From NCBI GenBank assembly GCA_002369195.1, contig DFEW01000048.1, forward strand, positions 30,136 through 44,000: a stretch of 13,865 nucleotides of DNA, given 5' to 3'. Shown piece after piece: positions 1 to 6,511 of the stretch. Positions within the stretch are counted from its first letter, which is position 1; each line of letters opens with the position of its first letter. The notes under the pieces were generated by a model, which was given only the letters and a program-made list of their open reading frames with translations, was not told the DNA's origin and made no database searches. The stretch is from Christensenella sp. UBA3792. Its GTDB lineage: Bacteria; Bacillota; Clostridia; Christensenellales; CAG-138. The translations under genes were made by a program, and so were the position numbers.

Positions 1-2259
1 GATACGGTATGGGGCTATTGCGGAGACAATCTCAAGTGGGTTTACGAACTGGACAAGCATGTTCTGTCGTTCCTGGGCACCGGCGACATGGACGACTTTG
101 TAGACAGCGCCCCGGGTTGGTACGACTACCGCGCATCCATTGAGAAGATCACGCTGCCGGACGGGCTGACTTCCATCGGTTACGGCGCATTCGAGGGCTG
201 CAGCAAGGTGACGGAAATCACGGTTCCGGACGGTGTGTCGCGTTTCCGCGTCAGCACGTTCAAGGGCTGCAGCGCGCTCAAAAAGATTACGTTTACGGCA
301 AGCGTAAAGGACATCGAGCATCATGCGTTTGACGGCTGCTCGTCGCTGCAGGACGTTTTTTATAAAGGCGGTGCGCCTGACCGTGAAGAGCTGAATCTGG
401 AGCGCAACGGAAACGAATACCTGATTCAGGCGTTCTGGCATATCTCCTCGCCGGAATGCGGCGACAATCTGACCTGGACGTTCAATGAAAGCACCGGCGA
501 ACTGAAGATCACCGGAACGGGCAATATGTGGGGCTTTTTGGAGGATCTGCCGCCGTGGTACGATCTGCGCGACAAGATCAAAAAGGTCACACTGCCGAAC
601 GGCCTGACGAATGTCAGCAGCTGCGCGTTTATCAACTGCACCAACCTGACCGAAATCACGATTCCGGACGGCGTGACGTACTTCGGCATCTATGCGTTCC
701 GGAACTGCGCCAAACTGCAGAAGATTACATTCACAAAGAGCGTCAAGGAGATCAGGGAATCCGCGTTCTCCGGCTGCACGTCGCTCAAGGATGTGTACTA
801 TAAGGGTTCCGTCATCGATCGCGACGACCTCGATATCGACAGAAGCGATTTCCAGACGGCGGACGGCAACGAACCGCTGATTGAGGCGTTCTGGCATATC
901 TCCTCACCGGAATGCGGCGACAACCTGACCTGGACGTTCAATGAAAGCACCGGCGAGCTGAAGATCACCGGAACGGGCAATATGTGGGGCTTTTTGGAGG
1001 ATCTGCCGCCGTGGTACGATTATCACGATCAGATCAAGAAGGTCACGCTCCCGAACGGTCTTACCAGCATCAGCAGCTGCGCGTTTATCAACTGCACCGA
1101 CCTGACCGAAATCACGATTCCGGACGGCGTGACGTACTTCGGCATCTTTGCGTTCCGGAACTGCGCCAAACTGCAGAAAATCACGTTCTACAAGAGCGTC
1201 ACGGAGGTCATGGAATCCGCGTTCTCCGGCTGTACCTCTCTGAAGGATGTGTACTATTGCGGAACGCCGCGGGATCGAAGCGGCATGCGCATCGACGAGA
1301 GCTATGATCAGACGAGCGACGGCAACGATCCGCTGCTCAAGGCGGAGTGGCATTTCCAGTCGGCGCCGATTCCGGTGAACAACGCGAAGATCGTCTGGAA
1401 CCAAAACGATGTCAGCTTTAAGGGCTCGACCGCGTATGTGATCTACAACAAGAAGGCGCAGACGCCGCGGTTCTCGGTGACGGACGCAAACGGCACGACG
1501 ATCAATGCGTCCAACTACACGTACGAGTTCAAGGAGAACACGAAGCCCGGCACGGGATATCTGTTCGTGACCTTCACCGGCAATCTGACCGGTTCGTGCA
1601 GCGCGTCGTTCAAGATCTATCTGCCGGCGACCGAGTGGATGACCGTGGAGAACGTTACGGAGGGCATTAAGCTCACGTGGGCGCCGGTGGACGGCGCGGC
1701 CGGATACGTCATCTATCGCCGTGCGCGGAATACTACGACGAATCAGTGGACGGACTTCGCACGGTGGAACAACACGACGGAAACGTCGTACATCGACGGC
1801 GCGGACAGCAATCACAGAGTCTATATCGGATCGCGCTACCAGTACGGCGTCAAGGCATACTTTGCGCGTCGGCTCGATCCGATTGCGAATCAGCAGATCG
1901 GCGGCAACGTCAACGACAACTCCGGCAACTGGAACCTCGGCGAGATCGGACCGCTCAAGACGATGGTCCGCATCACGACGCGCAAGCTGATTTCCGTTAC
2001 GTCGGGGAAGCAGCAGCTGACGGTCAACTGGGATGCGTCGAAGAACTTTACGGGATATGACATTCAGCTTGCGACCGATGCGGCGTTCACAAAGAACGTC
2101 AAGACGGAGCGCGTGGACGACTGGAAAACCGCTTCGAAGACGATCAAGGGCCTGAAATCCAAAACAACCTACTATGTGCGCGTGCGCTCGTATCAGAAGA
2201 TCGACAGCATGACGTACTTCGGTCAGTGGTCGAACGTCCTGAGCGCAAAGACGAGATAA
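1..2259 (+). CDS. BspA-like leucine-rich repeat surface protein with Ig-like and two FN3 domains (5'-partial)
   Basis: The frame is open from the first base, so the true start lies upstream and 752 residues are visible. An ATG at 88 falls inside a repeat module and is not the start. Three modules follow one another, each opening with a CGDNL motif (codons at 19, 457 and 913) and a beta-rich cap with GTGxM and PxWYD. Each continues into LRR_5/BspA-type repeats (LPxGLTxIxxxAFxxC, ITIPDGVxxF) and ends in an A-WH segment. After about 1380 comes an Ig-like beta domain (YVIYNKKAQTPRFSVTD), then two FN3 domains at about 1633-1974 (LTWAPVDGAAGYVIYRR) and 1987-2256 (LTVNWDAS, YYVRVRSY). BspA-like proteins are secreted or surface-bound and often mediate adhesion. 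The signal peptide would be off-window, and no LPxTG, membrane anchor or dockerin is seen at the C-terminus. The domain calls are firm; the adhesion role is inferred. Confidence 0.88.
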   Translation, partial: DTVWGYCGDNLKWVYELDKHVLSFLGTGDMDDFVDSAPGWYDYRASIEKITLPDGLTSIGYGAFEGCSKVTEITVPDGVSRFRVSTFKGCSALKKITFTASVKDIEHHAFDGCSSLQDVFYKGGAPDREELNLERNGNEYLIQAFWHISSPECGDNLTWTFNESTGELKITGTGNMWGFLEDLPPWYDLRDKIKKVTLPNGLTNVSSCAFINCTNLTEITIPDGVTYFGIYAFRNCAKLQKITFTKSVKEIRESAFSGCTSLKDVYYKGSVIDRDDLDIDRSDFQTADGNEPLIEAFWHISSPECGDNLTWTFNESTGELKITGTGNMWGFLEDLPPWYDYHDQIKKVTLPNGLTSISSCAFINCTDLTEITIPDGVTYFGIFAFRNCAKLQKITFYKSVTEVMESAFSGCTSLKDVYYCGTPRDRSGMRIDESYDQTSDGNDPLLKAEWHFQSAPIPVNNAKIVWNQNDVSFKGSTAYVIYNKKAQTPRFSVTDANGTTINASNYTYEFKENTKPGTGYLFVTFTGNLTGSCSASFKIYLPATEWMTVENVTEGIKLTWAPVDGAAGYVIYRRARNTTTNQWTDFARWNNTTETSYIDGADSNHRVYIGSRYQYGVKAYFARRLDPIANQQIGGNVNDNSGNWNLGEIGPLKTMVRITTRKLISVTSGKQQLTVNWDASKNFTGYDIQLATDAAFTKNVKTERVDDWKTASKTIKGLKSKTTYYVRVRSYQKIDSMTYFGQWSNVLSAKTR
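431..886 (+). repeat. LRR module tandem repeat, copy A (456 bp)
   Basis: This is the first of two tandem 456-bp (152-codon) copies inside the LRR gene. Positions 431-564 differ from 887-1020 at only 3 of 134 bases, all at silent third positions. Positions 615-720 differ from 1071-1176 at 2 of 106 bases, both changing an amino acid. The stretch between them (565-614) and the end of the module are clearly more diverged. A more divergent third module, with a period of 438 bp, precedes it at 1-430. Confidence 0.93.
887..1342 (+). repeat. LRR module tandem repeat, copy B (456 bp)
   Basis: This is the second tandem copy, in frame with copy A, offset by exactly 456 bases and without a gap. It keeps the cap motif and the AFxxC LRR units. 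It differs in the tail, where KGSVIDRDDLDIDRSD is replaced by CGTPRDRSGMRIDESYD. Near-identity at the DNA level indicates a recent duplication or gene conversion. Confidence 0.93.
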
Positions 2260-2274
2260 TTCACCTGCATACAA

Positions 2275-2302
2275 AAACAGCCCCGCGCCTGCGGGGCTGT
2301 TT
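2275..2302. terminator. Bidirectional rho-independent terminator between the LRR gene and malQ
   Basis: A perfect 12-bp stem (AAACAGCCCCGC paired with GCGGGGCTGTTT) closes a GCCT loop. On the minus strand the stem runs into five T residues, so it is strongest as the malQ terminator, 9 bases past the malQ stop. On the plus strand it lies 15 bases after the LRR stop, with a shorter T tract (TTTGATGCTTT). Confidence 0.9.
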
Positions 2303-2311
2303 GATGCTTTG

Positions 2312-3799
2312 TCAGAGGGATTTGACGGATTCCGGCGCTCTTGCCGACATGCGCGCGTAATAGCGGATGCGGGCGGCGAGCTCGGGCGTGAAGTCCTTCT
2401 TCTCGGCACGCCAGCGCCACCAGCCGGTGGTGCTCGGATTGTTCATGCGGCAGTCGTCGCCGAGTCCCAGATAGTCCTGCATCTGCAGAATCGCGAGCTC
2501 GGAAACGGAGTTCAGCACGCCGCGCGCAAAGCCGAACGGCATGCCTTCGCGCTCGTTGAGTCCGAGGTAGTCCACGGCAAACGCGACGCATTCCTTCGGC
2601 GCGGTCTCGACCCAGCCCATGATCGGCGTATTGTCGTGCGTGCCGGTGTAGGCGATACTGTGGACGGGGTAGTTGTGCGGAAGCTCGCGCGAGTTGCCGC
2701 ACGGATCGAACCCGAACTGCATGACGCGCATGCCGGGCAGACCGGATTCGGACAGCATGCGCTTGACCTCGGGCGTGAGGTAGCCAAGGTCCTCCGCGAT
2801 GATGTGCAGCTTCGGACACGCCTCTTTGATCGCGCGGATCAGCTTCATGTCCGGTCCCTTATACCATGCGCCGGGACGCGCGTCGGCAGCGCCGTAGGGC
2901 ACGCCCCAGTAGCTTTCGATGCCGCGGAAATGGTCGATGCGCAGCACGTCGAAGCGCGCGCCCGCTGCCTGCACGCGGCGTTTCCACCACGCAAAGCCGT
3001 CCGCCTCGTGGACGTCCCAGCGGTAGATCGGGTTGCCCCAGAGCTGTCCGAGCTCGGAGAAATAGTCCGGCGGCACGCCCGCGACCAGCGTGGGCATGTG
3101 GTTCTCGTCGAGGTGGAAGAGCTGCGGATCCGCCCAGACGTCCGCGCTGTCGTGCGGGACGTAGATCGGCAGGTCGCCGATCAGCAGGATGCCGCTCTTG
3201 TTCGCATAGCCGCGCAGCGCGTTCCATTGCGTGTCGAACGCGTACTGCATGAACTTCTGAAAATCGATCTCGTCGCGCAGCAGGGCGGTGTAGGACGCGA
3301 TCGCCTCCGGTGTGCGGTTCTGAATGTCCGCGTCAGGCCATTCATACCACGGCGCGCCCTGAAAGTGCGTCTTGACGGCGGAAAAGAGCGCGTAGGTGTC
3401 GAGCCACCAGGCGTTCTGCGCGGCAAAGGTCTGCATCTCGCTGCGGTCGAACCGCGAAAATGCCTTTCGCAGGACCTCGTAGCGGTGCTCCCACAGCTTG
3501 CCGTAATCGACGCGCGTCGGATCGTCGCCCCAGTCGACGTCGCATTCCGCTTCGGTCAGCAGTCCGCGCGCAATGAGCCGGTCGAGATCGATGAGGTACG
3601 GATTGCCCGCATAGGTGGAGCTGCTCTGATACGGCGAATCGGCATAGCCGGTCGGCGTGACCGGAAGCATCTGCCAGTAGGTCTGTCCGGAAGCGGAGAG
3701 AAAGTCGACGAAGTCGTACGCTTCCTTTCCGAGCGTGCCGACGCCGTAGCGACTCGGCAGCGAAGTGATGTGCATGAGAATGCCGCAAGCTCGTTTCAT
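2312..3799 (-). CDS. malQ: 4-alpha-glucanotransferase (amylomaltase, GH77)
   Basis: This 495-residue cytoplasmic enzyme transfers 4-alpha-glucan segments between maltodextrins, releasing glucose and lengthening chains for phosphorylase during starch, maltose or glycogen use. The length is normal for the short bacterial GH77 type without an N-terminal extension. The catalytic triad is readable: nucleophile Asp289 in LRIDHFRG, acid/base Glu336 in IIAEDLG, and Asp389 in YTGTHDN. The N-terminal ITSLPSRYGVGTLG and the YWQMLPVTPTG and DSPYQSSSTYAGNPYL blocks are also diagnostic. The start is set by AGAGGA 8-13 bases upstream of the ATG. It is monocistronic, transcribed away from psuG and ending at the shared terminator. 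No other maltose or glycogen gene is in the window. Identification is near certain. Confidence 0.96.
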   Translation of the reverse strand: MKRACGILMHITSLPSRYGVGTLGKEAYDFVDFLSASGQTYWQMLPVTPTGYADSPYQSSSTYAGNPYLIDLDRLIARGLLTEAECDVDWGDDPTRVDYGKLWEHRYEVLRKAFSRFDRSEMQTFAAQNAWWLDTYALFSAVKTHFQGAPWYEWPDADIQNRTPEAIASYTALLRDEIDFQKFMQYAFDTQWNALRGYANKSGILLIGDLPIYVPHDSADVWADPQLFHLDENHMPTLVAGVPPDYFSELGQLWGNPIYRWDVHEADGFAWWKRRVQAAGARFDVLRIDHFRGIESYWGVPYGAADARPGAWYKGPDMKLIRAIKEACPKLHIIAEDLGYLTPEVKRMLSESGLPGMRVMQFGFDPCGNSRELPHNYPVHSIAYTGTHDNTPIMGWVETAPKECVAFAVDYLGLNEREGMPFGFARGVLNSVSELAILQMQDYLGLGDDCRMNNPSTTGWWRWRAEKKDFTPELAARIRYYARMSARAPESVKSL

Positions 3800-3835
3800 G
3801 GTTTTTCCTCTTTGTTCATGGAAATTTTCGTTTCT

Positions 3836-3863
3836 ATTTTACCATACCTGTGTTATAATACAA
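3836..3863 (-). promoter_or_regulatory. Putative malQ promoter
   Basis: Read on the minus strand, an extended -10 element TGGTAAAAT (3844-3836) lies 16 bases from a weak -35 TTGTAT (3863-3858). Transcription would begin near 3829, giving a leader of about 30 nt with the ribosome binding site. The -35 overlaps the psuG -10 on the other strand. The -10 match is good and the -35 match is poor. Confidence 0.5.
3851..3859 (+). promoter_or_regulatory. Extended -10 promoter of psuG
   Basis: TGTTATAAT is a perfect extended -10 (TGn plus TATAAT). The -35 region 17 bases upstream (TTTCTA, 3831-3836) is weak, as often tolerated with TGn promoters. Transcription would start near 3866, about 50 nt before the psuG ATG. 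Confidence 0.65.
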
Positions 3864-3878
3864 GAAGAAATGTCAAGA

Positions 3879-3900
3879 GAAATCGTTTTTTTTCGATTTC
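3879..3900 (+). other. Inverted repeat in the psuG 5' leader
   Basis: GAAATCG (3879-3885) and CGATTTC (3894-3900) flank eight T residues. The hairpin would sit just upstream of the psuG ribosome binding site (AAAGGAG, 3905-3911). It is AT-rich and has no T tract after it, so it does not look like a terminator. Its function is unknown. Confidence 0.4.
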
Positions 3901-3915
3901 ACATAAAGGAGAAGT

Positions 3916-4827
3916 ATGAACGAACAGTCTTTGGTTTGCCTCTCACCCGAAGTAGAGGAAGCGATCCGGTCGGGGAAGCCGATCGTGGCAATGGAAAGCA
4001 CCATCATCTCGCACGGCATGCCGTATCCGCAGAATGTGGAAACGGCGCTGAACTGTCAGCGCATCTGCCGTGAAAACGGCGCGGTCCCCGCGACCTGCGC
4101 GGTCATCGGCGGCAAGCTCTGCGCCGGTCTGACCGATGCGCAGATCGACTATCTCGGCAGGGAAGGGCATCGCGTGACCAAGGCGAGCAGACGCGATCTG
4201 CCGATGCTCGCGGCGAAGAAGATGGACGGCGCGACGACCGTGGCGGCGACGATGATCGTGGCGGCAGCGGCGGGCATTCGCGTGTTTGCGACCGGCGGCA
4301 TCGGTGGCGTGCACCGCGGAGCGGAAACGACGATGGATATTTCCGCGGACCTCGAGGAGCTGGCGGAGACGCCCGTGTGCGTCGTGTGCGCCGGTGCAAA
4401 GAGCATTCTCGATCTGAATCTCACGATGGAATACCTCGAAACGAAGGGTGTTCCGGTCATCGGCTTCGGCACCGACGAGCTGCCCGCGTTCTATACGCGC
4501 AAGAGCGGCATCAAGGTTCCGTGGCGCGCGGACGATCCCAAGGAGATCGCGGACGCGATCGGCGCGGCAAAGGCGCTCGGCTATGCAGGCGGCATGCTCG
4601 TGGTCAATCCGATTCCGGAACAGTATTCGATGGATGCGGACGTGATCAACAAGGCGATCGACGAAGCGATCGCGGAAGCGAACAAACAGGGCATCAAGGG
4701 CAAGGAGACGACGCCGTTCCTTCTTGCAAAAATTAAGGACATTACCGGCGGATCAAGTCTTGCGGCGAACATCCAATTGGTGTATAATAATGTCAAACTG
4801 GCGGCACAAATTGCCGCGAATCTCTGA
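3916..4827 (+). CDS. psuG: Pseudouridine-5'-phosphate glycosidase
   Basis: PsuG (IndA family) breaks the C-C glycosidic bond of pseudouridine 5'-phosphate, giving uracil and ribose 5-phosphate in cytoplasmic pseudouridine salvage. The 303-residue length is typical. Diagnostic blocks in order are VAMESTIISHGMPYP, VTKASRRDLP, ATGGIGGVHRGAE, CAGAKSILDLNLTMEYLET, GFGTDELPAFY and GSSLAANIQLVYNN. By a constant offset of 4 from E. coli PsuG, Glu27, Lys89, His133, Asp145 and Schiff-base Lys162 match the known active-site residues, so it should be active. The start has AAAGGAG 4 bases upstream. The partner kinase PsuK is not adjacent. A second promoter near the end of this gene probably serves the next gene, which starts 12 bases after the stop, so co-transcription is also possible. 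Confidence 0.96.
   Translation: MNEQSLVCLSPEVEEAIRSGKPIVAMESTIISHGMPYPQNVETALNCQRICRENGAVPATCAVIGGKLCAGLTDAQIDYLGREGHRVTKASRRDLPMLAAKKMDGATTVAATMIVAAAAGIRVFATGGIGGVHRGAETTMDISADLEELAETPVCVVCAGAKSILDLNLTMEYLETKGVPVIGFGTDELPAFYTRKSGIKVPWRADDPKEIADAIGAAKALGYAGGMLVVNPIPEQYSMDADVINKAIDEAIAEANKQGIKGKETTPFLLAKIKDITGGSSLAANIQLVYNNVKLAAQIAANL
4760..4788 (+). promoter_or_regulatory. Putative promoter inside the psuG 3' end
   Basis: TTGCGG (4760-4765), a 17-base spacer and a perfect TATAAT (4783-4788) lie within the last codons of psuG. A start near 4795 would give the dockerin-NlpC/P60 gene its own leader of about 45 nt. It overlaps coding sequence, so chance occurrence cannot be excluded. Confidence 0.45.
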
Positions 4828-4839
4828 TCCGGAGGACGC

Positions 4840-5724
4840 ATGCGCAAGCGAATCCTTGTGCTCCTGTTCTGCGCGAGTATGCTCCTGTGCATACCGCAGG
4901 CGGGTGCGACAGCTTCATTACGGGGTGATGCAGACTGCGACGGCAGCGTAACGGCGGCCGACGCTTCGCTTGTCATGCGCTATGCCGTGCGTCTTGCGAC
5001 GCTTTCCTCCGAAGGCATGCAGAATGCGGACGCGAACCTCGACGATTCCGTCGATGCGAGCGACGCCGCCGTGATCCTGCGTCACCTGGTCAAGCTCGTC
5101 GACATCGCGCAGCTGACACCGATGCCGAGCATGACCGCCACGCCGAAACCGACCGCGACGCCAGCGCCTACGCCGACGGCAACGCCGGTGATCGATGCGG
5201 CCCTGCTCGAACAGATCCGGATCGGATGCAGCAAGGCGGGGTGGGACGATTACGCCGAGGATATCGCGCTGTTCATCCAGTCCATGCCGGAGGACGATCC
5301 GTACCGCAAGATCCTGCTTGCAGGCGCGACGCATATGGGTATGTCCTACGGTACCGGCGCCGGTCAGCTCGACTGCAGCGGCTTTGTGCGCACGGTCTAC
5401 CGCGACGACTGCAAATATACCAAGGAATATCCGTATAAGAACAGCGACGGCACGATCACGTGGTTCAAGCAGAACCGTCCGGAGCGCATCCACGACGTGA
5501 CGATGTCCGGCAGCTCGTTTGACACGAGCAAATGGAAGTCCGGATACGTGCTGGCGTACACCGATTCGAGCGGCAAGGGCAACCACCTTTCGATCTATCT
5601 CGGAAGGATCGACGGCATCGATTTTGTCATGGAATCCGCAACAAGCGTCGACGGCGTGTGCATCCGCAGCCTTTGGTCGACCGAGAAGTGGCAGCTCAAG
5701 TACTACATCAATCCGCTCGATTGA
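4840..5724 (+). CDS. Secreted NlpC/P60-like protein with N-terminal dockerin
   Basis: This 294-residue protein has a signal peptide (MRKR, hydrophobic 5-18, likely cleavage after ATA at 25). A type I dockerin follows at about 29-92 with two calcium loops: Asp30/Asp32/Asp34/Asp41 and Asp64/Asn66/Asp68/Asp75. A Thr/Pro linker spans 93-116, and an NlpC/P60-like (C40) domain fills about 155-294. That domain shows Cys179 in LDCSGFV and His249 in NHLSIYLG. Family members cleave peptidoglycan stem peptides, so a cell-wall hydrolase exported by Sec is likely. The third polar catalytic residue, usually His in a V-H-A-S context, appears as Met264-Glu265, so activity is less certain. GGAGG lies 4 bases before the ATG. 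A dockerin at the N-terminus is unusual, as they are mostly C-terminal. It may be co-transcribed with psuG or use the internal promoter. Confidence 0.85.
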   Translation: MRKRILVLLFCASMLLCIPQAGATASLRGDADCDGSVTAADASLVMRYAVRLATLSSEGMQNADANLDDSVDASDAAVILRHLVKLVDIAQLTPMPSMTATPKPTATPAPTPTATPVIDAALLEQIRIGCSKAGWDDYAEDIALFIQSMPEDDPYRKILLAGATHMGMSYGTGAGQLDCSGFVRTVYRDDCKYTKEYPYKNSDGTITWFKQNRPERIHDVTMSGSSFDTSKWKSGYVLAYTDSSGKGNHLSIYLGRIDGIDFVMESATSVDGVCIRSLWSTEKWQLKYYINPLD

Positions 5725-5737
5725 ACAGGATCAAAAA

Positions 5738-5762
5738 AACAGCAGGCGAAGTGCCTGCTGTT
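5738..5762. terminator. Bidirectional terminator between the NlpC/P60 gene and the alaS operon
   Basis: A 10-bp perfect stem (AACAGCAGGC paired with GCCTGCTGTT) has a GAAGT loop. On the minus strand it is followed by seven T residues, so it ends the alaS-DUF695 operon strongly. On the plus strand the T tract (GTGTTTTT) begins a few bases later. Confidence 0.9.
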
Positions 5763-5773
5763 CGTGTTTTTGG

Positions 5774-6511
5774 TCAATGCCGTTCGATCAGGTCGGCGTT
5801 GATGTGATCGAGCACGCCGCCGTAGGGGAGCGCGCCGCGGATCGCACGCGCGGTGCAGCGGTTGAGATCGTGGAGCCGCAGGGCGGAGAACCCGTTCAGC
5901 GTCACGCGGTACGGATGCGTGGCGTTGCCGATGCTCTCGCGCAGACCGGTCGTAAAGCCGAGGCGGGGAACTTCGTCCAGAAACGCGTCGCACGCCTCCT
6001 CCGACGGAAACGCCATCGTAAGCCGCACGCGCCGTACGAGATCGAGATCGCCGTCGCGGTGCTGGACCGACTTGATGTACGCCGCGTTCTCGACGGACTG
6101 CAGCTTGGCATCGTCGGGGAAGAGCAGACAGTAATAGGTGGCATAGTGCGGTTCGGCGACCTGTCCGCAGGTGATCTGCAGATGCGGTTCGCTCTTGCAA
6201 AGCGCGGCGGTGCGCTGGATCAGCGTTTCGTCCGCGGTGTAGAAATAGAACTGTACGAGGTTTTTGAGCGCGATGCCGCCGATGAAGATCGCGACGTCTT
6301 CAAGCTGCTCCGCGAGCATGTGCTGCAGGGCGTTCACACGGCGGTCTTCCGCGTGGGAAAACGCCTCCGCCTTCGGGTTGCGCGGAGCGACGCTGACGAA
6401 TACGAGATGCGGGTATGCCAAAGCGGGAAGCAGTTCCCAGTATTGGAGATCCACCTGGAAAACCGCTTCCTGCTCATTCCATTCCCATTCGTATTTCAGC
6501 CAATCAGTCAT
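5774..6511 (-). CDS. DUF695 / RraB-like domain protein
   Basis: This is a 245-residue soluble protein with no signal peptide or membrane segment. Residues 1 to about 125 resemble DUF695 (VFQVDLxYW, AYPHLVFVSV, then LVQFYFYTADE). Residues about 126-245 resemble an RraB-type domain (YYCLLFPDD, GDLDLVRRVRLTMAFPSEEACDAFLDEVPRLGF). RraB binds and inhibits RNase E in gammaproteobacteria. The function of DUF695-RraB fusions in Firmicutes is not known to me, so no role is assigned. Its ATG lies inside the alaS stop region (ATGACTGA, 8-nt overlap) and no good ribosome binding site precedes it. Translation is therefore probably coupled to alaS. It is the last gene of the operon, ending before the 5738-5762 terminator. 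The family assignment rests on pattern memory. Confidence 0.75.
   Translation of the reverse strand: MTDWLKYEWEWNEQEAVFQVDLQYWELLPALAYPHLVFVSVAPRNPKAEAFSHAEDRRVNALQHMLAEQLEDVAIFIGGIALKNLVQFYFYTADETLIQRTAALCKSEPHLQITCGQVAEPHYATYYCLLFPDDAKLQSVENAAYIKSVQHRDGDLDLVRRVRLTMAFPSEEACDAFLDEVPRLGFTTGLRESIGNATHPYRVTLNGFSALRLHDLNRCTARAIRGALPYGGVLDHINADLIERH

Noticed and set aside
904..2409. Long open frame (about 500 codons) on the minus strand across the LRR gene
   Set aside because: Its product is Arg/Ala/Val-rich without any recognisable motif, it runs past the terminator at 2275-2302, and the opposite strand encodes clear LRR and FN3 domains. It is a by-product of GC-rich codon use.
3815..3840. Catabolite-repression (cre) operator at malQ
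   Set aside because: The nearest match (AAACG core on the minus strand) has five mismatches to the 14-base consensus and is not convincingly symmetric.
2309..3919. 536-codon open frame on the plus strand opposite malQ
   Set aside because: MalQ on the other strand has complete catalytic motifs and a ribosome binding site. The plus-strand product has only low-complexity Arg/Val/Ala-rich sequence and runs through the psuG promoter.
4870..4900. Lipoprotein signal in the NlpC/P60 dockerin protein
   Set aside because: The cysteines in LLFC and MLLC are preceded by Phe or Leu and not by Gly, Ala or Ser, so no valid lipobox is present; a standard cleavage site follows.
5116..5187. Short repetitive DNA, possible CRISPR-like or VNTR array
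   Set aside because: It is a degenerate run of ACG and CCG codons encoding a Thr/Pro linker, with no regular repeat-spacer structure.
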